Assembly (NCBI GenBank): GCA_903842455.1
Contig: CAIMLX010000210.1
Span: 1 to 39,212, forward strand
From: an uncultured Hyphomicrobiales bacterium
Lineage (GTDB): Bacteria > Pseudomonadota > Alphaproteobacteria > Rhizobiales > Devosiaceae
Length of the DNA: 39,212 nt
Reading direction: 5' to 3'
This document shows, in pieces, positions 33,893-39,212 of this stretch (its first letter is position 1; each line of letters opens with the position of its first letter). Position numbers and translations under genes: made by a program. Below the pieces are notes generated by a model that did no database searches, was not told the origin of the DNA, and was given only the letters and a program-made list of their open reading frames with translations.

Positions 33893-34999
33893 TTACCCGG
33901 CCGCCGCCTCGCGCAGCGCCAGCGGCAGTTCCGCCGCCACGACGTCCATCTCGGCCTCGGGCCCGACGCTGATCCGGATGTGTTGGTCGAGACCCGGCGC
34001 CATCGGCTTGCGCACGAACACGCCCCGCCGCTCCAGCGCCTTCAACACCGAGAGCGCAAATGCGCCGTCGCGCCCGCAGTCGATCGCCACGAAGTTGGTT
34101 GCCGACTCCACCGCCGCCAACCCGTTCTCCCCGGCGATGCCGTAAAGCCGCTGCCGCGCCGCCGCCACCCGCTCGACGACGCCAAGCAGCCACGCCTCGT
34201 CGCCCAGGGCCGCTATCGCCGCCGCCTGGCTCGCCCGTGTCAGGCCGAAATGGTTGCGCACCTTGTCGAACGCCTTGATGAACCCGGCCTCGCCGATGGC
34301 GTAGCCGATCCGCATCCCGGCGAGGCCGTAGGCCTTGGAGAAGGTCCGGGTACGGATGACGTTTGGCTGGTCGACGTCCAGCGCGGGCAGGGTGTCGGCA
34401 GGCGCCGTCTCGCAATAGGCCTCGTCGAGCAGCACCAGCGTCTCCTCCGGCACCGCCTCGATAAAGGCGGAGATCTCCGCCGCGCTCCACCACGTCCCCA
34501 TCGGGTTGTCGGGGTTGGAGAGGTAGATCACCTTGGCCCGTTCGCGCCGCGCCGCCTCGGCCAGTGCACCGAGGTCCTCGCGATAGCCGGCGTAAGGCAC
34601 GAAGACGATGCGGCCGCCGAAGCCCGCCACGTGGTAGTTGAAGGTCGGGTAGGCGCCGAGCGAAGTGACGGCCGCATCGCCGGGCGCGATCACCAACCGC
34701 GCGATCAGCCCGTGCAGCCCATCGATTCCCTCGCCCACCGCCACGTTGGCCAAAGGCACGCCGAGCTTGGCCGCGAGCGCCGCCTTCAGCTCGAGCACTT
34801 CGGGGTCGCCATACATCCACATGTCCGGCGCCATGGCGCGGACCGCCTCGATCACCTTTGGCGAAGGCCCGAAGCCGCTCTCGTTGGCGCCGACGCGGGC
34901 GCGGAACGGCACGCCGATGCGGCGTTCCAGCGCCTCCGGCCCGGTAAACGGCACGGTATCGGGCAGGCCCTGGGCAATGGCGGTGAGAAGCGGTCGCAT
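33893..34999 (-). CDS. PLP-dependent aminotransferase, histidinol-phosphate aminotransferase-like
   Basis: A 368-residue fold-type I aminotransferase. It shows the PLP-phosphate region SNPDNPMG (161-168), the Asp192 pair in LDEAY (191-195), and the Schiff-base Lys222 in TFSKAYGLAGMRIGY (219-233). The C-terminal carboxylate-binding Arg is in IRISVGPE. The pattern fits HisC or aromatic aminotransferases; a HisC copy outside a his operon, as here, often serves aromatic amino acids. ATG 34999 was chosen since the longer frame reaches into the promoter region of msrA. It is divergent from msrA. Confidence 0.9.
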   Translation of the reverse strand: MRPLLTAIAQGLPDTVPFTGPEALERRIGVPFRARVGANESGFGPSPKVIEAVRAMAPDMWMYGDPEVLELKAALAAKLGVPLANVAVGEGIDGLHGLIARLVIAPGDAAVTSLGAYPTFNYHVAGFGGRIVFVPYAGYREDLGALAEAARRERAKVIYLSNPDNPMGTWWSAAEISAFIEAVPEETLVLLDEAYCETAPADTLPALDVDQPNVIRTRTFSKAYGLAGMRIGYAIGEAGFIKAFDKVRNHFGLTRASQAAAIAALGDEAWLLGVVERVAAARQRLYGIAGENGLAAVESATNFVAIDCGRDGAFALSVLKALERRGVFVRKPMAPGLDQHIRISVGPEAEMDVVAAELPLALREAAAG

Positions 35000-35157
35000 G
35001 TTGGTGCGAACACTAGCGGCTCCGCGCCGCGTCGCAACCGGGTTTATTCGCCCCATCCACGGCAGAGGTTACAGCGCCGAAGCCGCACGTTTGTTTGTGT
35101 TGTGCGTGAGCCGGGGCGGGTTCAGATAGTCGCCACAGTTTCCTCAAGGGGTATCTC

Positions 35158-35802
35158 ATGCACAAGAACAAGCTGGCCCTCGCGGTGGCCATGATGGGTG
35201 CGATGGCCATGACCAGCGCACAGGGCGCCGAGACCGCCGTGGCGATCTTCGCCGGCGGCTGCTTCTGGTCGATCGAGAGCGATTTCGACCACGCGCCGGG
35301 CGTCATCTCGACCACCTCGGGCTATATCGGCGGCCACGTCAACAACCCGACTTACGAGCAGGTCGTCACCGAGACCACCGGCCATCGCGAGGCGGTGCGG
35401 GTGGAGTACGATCCGTCGGTCACCAGCTACGAGAAGCTGGTCGATACCTTCTTCCACCTCATCGATCCGATCGAGACGCGCGGCCAGTTCTGCGACTATG
35501 GCGAGAGCTACACCACCGCCATCTACGCAGCGACCGGCGAAGAGCTGAAGCAGGCGCAGGCTGGCAAGGACGCGACGGCCGAGGCGCTCGGCAAGCCGGT
35601 CGCCACCGCCATCGAGATGGCACCGACCTTCTGGCCGGCCGAGGACTACCACCAGGATTTCTGGACGGGCGAAGAAAAGCTGCAGAACGGCCTCACCCGC
35701 GCTGAGCACTATGCGCGCTACCGTATCGGCTGCGGCAAGAACCAGCAGGTCGAAGCCATCTGGGGCAATGAAGCCTTCCGCGGCCTCGACGGCCACGCCT
35801 GA
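35158..35802 (+). CDS. msrA: Peptide methionine sulfoxide reductase MsrA, exported form
   Basis: A 214-residue MsrA. The signature GCFW (34-37) holds the catalytic Cys35, and GYIGGH (55-60) is present. FCDYGESYTTAIY and the IEMAPTFWPAEDYHQDF stretch are family segments, with a likely resolving Cys near residue 196 (GCGKN). It reduces methionine-S-sulfoxide. The first 23 residues are a Sec-type signal peptide (KNK then AVAMMGAMAMTSA), so the enzyme is probably periplasmic. ATG 35158 follows AAGGGG. No MsrB is adjacent. It converges on an MscS channel gene 10 bp away. Confidence 0.96.
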   Translation: MHKNKLALAVAMMGAMAMTSAQGAETAVAIFAGGCFWSIESDFDHAPGVISTTSGYIGGHVNNPTYEQVVTETTGHREAVRVEYDPSVTSYEKLVDTFFHLIDPIETRGQFCDYGESYTTAIYAATGEELKQAQAGKDATAEALGKPVATAIEMAPTFWPAEDYHQDFWTGEEKLQNGLTRAEHYARYRIGCGKNQQVEAIWGNEAFRGLDGHA

Positions 35803-35818
35803 CGTTTGCCGGTCAGGC
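35797..35818. terminator. Hairpin spanning both stop codons of msrA and the MscS gene
   Basis: GCCTGAC (35797-35803) and GTCAGGC (35812-35818) form a 7-bp stem with an eight-base loop. The arms contain the TGA of msrA and the TCA complement of the MscS stop. It may serve both directions, though no T-tract is present. Confidence 0.4.
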
Positions 35819-36646
35819 CTGGGGCATCTGAATCTGACCGTTGCGGATGTTGATGTCCAGCTTGCCGTAGGGGATCTCGATCCCCGCGGCGTCGAAGGCC
35901 AGCTTGGCGCGCTCGTGGAAATCGACATTGGTGCGCCACCAGTCCGGTGACATCACCCACGTGCGCATGACAAGGTCGACCGAACTGGCGCCCAGCGCGG
36001 CGACGAACACCATGGGGGCGGGTTCGGAAAGCACGCGTGGGTCCTTTGCGACATCCATCAATACCTCGCGGGCCTTGGGCAGGCTCGAATCGTAGGCGAT
36101 GCTGATCTTGGTCTCGACCATGCGCGTCGCCTGCCGCGAATAGTTGGTGATCCGGGCATCCCACAGTCGCGAGTTCGGCACGAAGATGAAGATCCCGTCG
36201 TAGGTCTTGAGCTCGGTGGCAAACAGGCCCACCTCGATGATCGTGCCGGCAGTGCCCTCGGCATCGACATACTCGCCGACGCGGAACGGCCTGAGCCAGA
36301 TCAGCATCACCCCCGATGCAATGTTGCTGAGCGTACCTTGCAGCGCCAGGGCGATGGCGAGCCCCGCCGCGCCGAGCACCGCCAGGATCGAGGTCGTCTG
36401 GATGCCGAACTGGCTCAGCGAAATCACCACGGTGACCACGATGATGCCGTAGCGCACGATCTGCGAGAGCAGCGGGGCGAGCGTGTTGTCGACGCGGCGG
36501 GTCCGCGGCAGGAGGTTGCGAATCTGCCGCGACATCAAGCCGGCGAACCAGAAGCCGACAAACAGGATCAGGCAAGCTGTGAGGATGCGCGTGACGTTGT
36601 CGGCGATCCACACAGTGGAGAAATTGAGGAGTTGCGAATATTCCAT
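35813..36646 (-). CDS. Small-conductance mechanosensitive channel (MscS family), copy 1
   Basis: A 277-residue MscS-type channel. Three membrane helices are expected (about 17-38, 62-82, 88-115). The pore helix reads LGAAGLAIALALQGTLSNIA (91-110), with the Gly/Ala packing typical of MscS TM3. The beta domain begins with RPFRVGEYV (119-127). It opens under membrane tension and releases solutes on osmotic downshock. The ATG at 36646 is the first start of the frame. The next gene upstream on the same strand is a paralogue, 60 bp away. Confidence 0.93.
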   Translation of the reverse strand: MEYSQLLNFSTVWIADNVTRILTACLILFVGFWFAGLMSRQIRNLLPRTRRVDNTLAPLLSQIVRYGIIVVTVVISLSQFGIQTTSILAVLGAAGLAIALALQGTLSNIASGVMLIWLRPFRVGEYVDAEGTAGTIIEVGLFATELKTYDGIFIFVPNSRLWDARITNYSRQATRMVETKISIAYDSSLPKAREVLMDVAKDPRVLSEPAPMVFVAALGASSVDLVMRTWVMSPDWWRTNVDFHERAKLAFDAAGIEIPYGKLDINIRNGQIQMPQA

Positions 36647-36706
36647 GGGCGCATTCTCGCAGACGAAGCCAGTCGAGCCAACGCCTCGTCGGTAAATGCG
36701 GTTGCG

Positions 36707-37558
36707 CTATTGCAGGTTCGGCGTCTGTTCGGATGGCATCATCGTGTGCGGGTCGGCGGCGAGGGTCACTTCGGCTTCCTGGGCCGACCCGCTCAGCAGC
36801 CGGTTGAGTGACAGCTTGGTCTTCTCGGTGATGTCCCTCAGCGCGTCCAGGTAGCTGGGCGTCGGCACCCAGGCCCGCAGCTGCAACACGATCTTGTCGC
36901 CCGAGAAGGTCTCGACATGCACGCTGGGCGGCGGATCGGGCTGGACGCGCGGATCGGCGAGGGCAACTTCGAGGATGGCGCGGCGCGCGGCACCCAGATC
37001 GGTCGAGTCAGGGATGGTCATGTTGACGTCGATGCGGCGGCGCGGTTCGCGGCTGTGGTTGGTGATCGCGCTGTTCCACAGCTTCAGGTTGGGGGTGAAG
37101 ATGTAGAGCCCGCTGGTCGAGCGCAGCCGCGTGCCGAACAGCCCGATTTCCACCACCACGCCCGCCACGCCGTCACCGACGATGTACTCCCCGATCGAGA
37201 TCGGCCGCAGCCACACCAGCATGATTCCCGCCGCGATGTTGGCGAGGGTGTTCTGCAGCGCCAGGGCAATCGCCAGTCCGGCCGCGCCGAGCACCGCGTA
37301 AATCGAGGCAATGGGCACGCCGATGAAGCTCAGCGCCGTCACCAGCGCGAAGATGATGATGCCGTAGCGCGCGGCCTGCGACAGCAGCGGCGCGAAGTTC
37401 CGGTCGAGGCCGTAGGCTCGCGGCAGCAGCCGGGTGATCAGCCGCGAGGCGGCCCGGGACAGGTACCAGCCCAGCGCCAGGGTTATGGCCGCGGCAAGCA
37501 GCGGCAGGCCCAGGGAGCGCATCCAATCGAGCAGCGTGGCGGTCAGATCGGCAGGCAT
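36707..37558 (-). CDS. Small-conductance mechanosensitive channel (MscS family), copy 2
   Basis: A 283-residue paralogue of copy 1. Helices are at about 15-35, 62-82 and 87-113. The pore helix reads GAAGLAIALALQNTLANIAA (91-110), and RPISIGEYI (119-127) follows. The Gln-Asn versus Gln-Gly difference in the pore helix (103 versus 104) is notable, as that region sets gating. ATG 37558 is preferred over the longer frame. It is followed by copy 1 on the same strand, so the pair is probably cotranscribed. Confidence 0.93.
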   Translation of the reverse strand: MPADLTATLLDWMRSLGLPLLAAAITLALGWYLSRAASRLITRLLPRAYGLDRNFAPLLSQAARYGIIIFALVTALSFIGVPIASIYAVLGAAGLAIALALQNTLANIAAGIMLVWLRPISIGEYIVGDGVAGVVVEIGLFGTRLRSTSGLYIFTPNLKLWNSAITNHSREPRRRIDVNMTIPDSTDLGAARRAILEVALADPRVQPDPPPSVHVETFSGDKIVLQLRAWVPTPSYLDALRDITEKTKLSLNRLLSGSAQEAEVTLAADPHTMMPSEQTPNLQ

Positions 37559-37649
37559 GGTCCATCCGGCGGTTGGGCGCAGTTTAGCAAGTTCGCGCCG
37601 CTTCGCCAGCATCGGCGCAACTACGGCAGCGGCTTGTGTGTTACTGGGG

Positions 37650-37670
37650 ATGGCTCACAATGCGAGCCAT
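37650..37670. promoter_or_regulatory. Inverted repeat before the 89-aa gene
   Basis: ATGGCTC and GAGCCAT flank ACAATGC. It ends three bases before the GGAGAG ribosome site of the 37689 gene. It could be an operator for the divergent pair or a hairpin that affects translation. Confidence 0.4.
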
Positions 37671-37688
37671 ACCGGAGAGTGAACTTCC

Positions 37689-37958
37689 ATGAGTCAAAAA
37701 GACACCGATGCGCTGGTTTCCATCCGGGCGATGCTCGTATCGGAACGCCGGGCCGCGGCAAGCGCAGGGGATCCTCAGACCGTCATCCGCATCCAGCGCG
37801 ATGTCGCGCTGGTCGACGCAGCCATCCTGGACGAACAGGCTCTCGGTCAGCAGGAAAAGGACGAGTTCGCCACCACCCGCTCGATGAGGCGCTCCCCGGA
37901 GGCCAAGAAACTCGAGGAAGTCAGCCTGCTCGACGACCCGATCAGGTTGTCGGAGTAG
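37689..37958 (+). CDS. Hypothetical protein, 89 aa
   Basis: A small, highly charged cytoplasmic protein without membrane or signal segments. The first 60 residues look helical (VSIRAMLVSERRAAASAGD and a RDVALVDAAILDEQAL stretch) and could form a coiled coil. The C-terminus ends LLDDPIRLSE. I do not recognise the family. ATG 37689 has GGAGAG nine bases upstream, and its start is divergent from the MscS pair. It is the last chromosomal gene before the element boundary. Confidence 0.65.
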   Translation: MSQKDTDALVSIRAMLVSERRAAASAGDPQTVIRIQRDVALVDAAILDEQALGQQEKDEFATTRSMRRSPEAKKLEEVSLLDDPIRLSE

Positions 37959-38017
37959 GCCCCGTTGTTTCGGCGCCGCAGTTCAGCTGCGGAGCCTATC
38001 TGTCTGTGGGAATAGGT

Positions 38018-38067
38018 TGGTGGGTGTGCACGGACTCGAACCGTGGACCCGCTGATTAAGAGTCAGC
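38018..38067 (-). pseudogene. tRNA-Lys(CUU) 3' half: attachment-site remnant
   Basis: Reading minus, the CCA end (38018-38020), discriminator A, the 3' acceptor strand, the T-arm (CACGG / CCGTG around TTCGAGT), the variable region and the anticodon arm (GCTGA-CTCTTAA-TCAGC, anticodon CUU) are intact. The sequence then diverges at 38068: no D-arm and no 5' acceptor strand follow. This is nucleotides 27-76 of a tRNA, the usual shape of an attachment site left by integration into a tRNA 3' end. Confidence 0.88.
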
Positions 38068-38189
38068 AGTTCCCTAGAAACTTAGGTGATCACTGGGAAC
38101 ATATCAGACATTTTTCCGTTTATTTTCAGACCTTTCTGGCGTATACCCTCTGACTGTGGGAACCGGAGCGATCAAGATCGATCTCGAGG

Positions 38190-38210
38190 TTGCTTCCCAA
38201 TTGCTTCCCA
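38190..38210. repeat. TTGCTTCCCA direct repeats before the integrase
   Basis: Two copies of TTGCTTCCCA at 38190-38199 and 38201-38210, 11 bp apart, lie just before the integrase ribosome site. They could be arm-type integrase sites or an operator for the integrase promoter. Confidence 0.5.
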
Positions 38211-38221
38211 GCGGGGGTCTC

Positions 38222-39212
38222 ATGCGCCTGACCAAGGAAAACATCAATCGCCTCGAATTGCCCTCGGACAAGACCGAACTGCTGGTATTCGACGACCAAG
38301 TGCGCGGCTTCGGCCTCAGGCTCCGCGCGGGCGGCAAGCGATCGTGGATTGTGCAATTTCGCATCGGCCAGAAGCAGCGTCGCCTGACTATTGGGTCTGC
38401 TGCCACCATTGATCCGGCGACCGCCCGCGAGCAGGCCCGCCAAAAACTGGCGCAAGTGGCGCTGGGGACGGACCCGCAATTGGAAAAGCGTCAGGCCCGG
38501 CGGGACGCCAGCGAGACCTTGGGCGGGCTCATCACGAAATACCTCGAAAGCCATGCGGCTGGTTCACTGTCAGCCAGAACGCTGGTGGAGGTTAAGCGGA
38601 GCCTCTCCGGACACTGGAAACGGCTGCACGAGATCCCTGTCGCCAAGATCAGCCGCCGGGATATCGCTACAGAGCTCACGGCCATCGCCCAGAACTCTGG
38701 CCCCTTCGCCGCGAATAGGGCCCGGGCATATTTGTCGTCTGCATTCGGCTGGGCTGTGATGCAGGGCCTTGCTGAAGAAAACCCGGTGTCAGGCACCGGC
38801 CGGGTTGCGCCCGAGATCAGCCGCGACCGCGTCCTGAAGGACGCCGAAATGGCGCTAATCTGGAGGAACGCCGGAGATGGTGACTATGGCGCCATCATCC
38901 GTCTGCTAGCCCTGACGGGCCAGCGGCGTGAAGAGGTTGCCGCGATGACGTGGGGCGAAGTCGACCTTGATACCGGTATTTGGGAAATCCCTGCCCCCCG
39001 GACCAAGAACGGTCGTACACATGTCGTAGCGTTATCACCTGAAGCCATATCGATCATCAAAGGGATCGAACGACGCAAAGGCCGCGATCTGGTTTTCGGC
39101 TCAGGCTCCGGGCCGTTCTCAGGCTGGTCGAAGGGGAAGTCGAAGCTTGATCAGCGGATCCTGCAGGACCTACGCCAGCAAGATCCGGACGCAGCCACCC
39201 TTCCCGACTGGC
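38222..39212 (+). CDS. Tyrosine-type site-specific integrase (P4-like), 3' end beyond window
   Basis: At least 330 residues; the frame is open to the window end. The N-terminal arm-binding domain of the DUF4102 type is visible: FDDQVRGFGLRLRAGGKRSW (23-42), followed by GQKQRRLTIGSAATIDPATAREQA. A core-binding segment follows (about 97-195). The catalytic domain begins near 200 with the first active-site Arg in LTGQRREEV (Arg235) and Lys262 in RTKNGRTHV. The His-x-x-Arg and Tyr motifs should lie just beyond the end. The ATG follows GCGGGGG. It recombines the element into tRNA-Lys. Confidence 0.93.
   Translation, partial: MRLTKENINRLELPSDKTELLVFDDQVRGFGLRLRAGGKRSWIVQFRIGQKQRRLTIGSAATIDPATAREQARQKLAQVALGTDPQLEKRQARRDASETLGGLITKYLESHAAGSLSARTLVEVKRSLSGHWKRLHEIPVAKISRRDIATELTAIAQNSGPFAANRARAYLSSAFGWAVMQGLAEENPVSGTGRVAPEISRDRVLKDAEMALIWRNAGDGDYGAIIRLLALTGQRREEVAAMTWGEVDLDTGIWEIPAPRTKNGRTHVVALSPEAISIIKGIERRKGRDLVFGSGSGPFSGWSKGKSKLDQRILQDLRQQDPDAATLPDW

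Larger units (their letters stand above)
38018..39212 (+). mobile_element. Left end of a tRNA-Lys-integrated element (open at window end)
   Basis: The element starts at the truncated tRNA-Lys and contains a phage/island-type integrase 155 bp further in. Because the remnant holds the tRNA 3' end, the complete tRNA-Lys copy should lie at the far right end of the element, outside the window. Only about 1.2 kb is visible, so the element type (prophage, ICE or genomic island) cannot be told. Confidence 0.8.

Noticed and set aside
33824-35194. 456-codon plus-strand frame over the aminotransferase
   Set aside because: It is antisense to a well-formed aminotransferase and is Arg/His-rich without motifs.
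38018-38067. tRNA-Lys interrupted by an intron
   Set aside because: The break is at the 5' edge of the anticodon stem, not in the loop, and no D-arm or 5' acceptor strand is found nearby.

Overview
This 39.2 kb window looks like chromosomal DNA of a GC-rich alphaproteobacterium of the order Hyphomicrobiales (Rhizobiales); the overall style suggests a Devosia-like genus. Supporting signs are the strong G/C third-position bias, a CUT1 sugar importer under a LacI-type regulator, a DUF1127 microprotein, class I IlvC, and single-copy biosynthetic genes scattered among transport and redox genes. The genus is an inference. No rRNA, CRISPR array or insertion sequence was seen.

Layout. 1-1.7 kb: a tRNA-Arg(UCU) and a GT39 membrane glycosyltransferase on the minus strand. 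1.76-10.1 kb: a catabolic locus. A LacI-family regulator is divergent from an operon with a sugar-binding protein, two permeases, an ABC ATPase, two tandem paralogous TIM-barrel isomerase/epimerase-type enzymes and a Gfo/Idh/MocA dehydrogenase. Two perfect palindromic operators bracket the predicted promoter, and a strong bidirectional terminator closes the operon. The gene set resembles oxidation-elimination-hydration (3-keto-sugar) pathways such as levoglucosan breakdown. 10.1-24.9 kb: a mixed region with three MFS transporters, an NADPH-dependent FMN reductase with a structured leader, the K+ transporter Kup, an FAD monooxygenase overlapping a saccharopine-dehydrogenase-like/DUF4166 protein, a YqjM-type ene-reductase, an acetylxylan-esterase-type hydrolase, a TetR regulator divergent from an MFS exporter, and small exported proteins. 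25-31.6 kb: branched-chain amino-acid genes ilvC and leuA, separated by DUF1127, twin UPF0303 proteins, a PhzF-family isomerase, and a VOC protein between two similar four-helix membrane proteins, the second frameshifted. 31.7-38 kb: a GT61-type glycosyltransferase, a membrane-anchored endonuclease/exonuclease/phosphatase protein, a HisC-like aminotransferase, an exported MsrA and two MscS-type channels. 38.0 kb to the end: a boundary where only the 3' half of a tRNA-Lys(CUU) remains, followed by a tyrosine integrase that runs off the window. This is the left edge of an integrated element.

Most genes sit in short operons. Several convergent pairs are packed within 1-12 bp of each other. Tandem or near-tandem paralogue pairs are frequent: isomerases, UPF0303, four-helix membrane proteins and MscS channels. 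The best candidates for something not already described are the twin-lyase sugar locus, the alternative-fold leader before the FMN reductase gene, and a leucine-rich small ORF just upstream of leuA.
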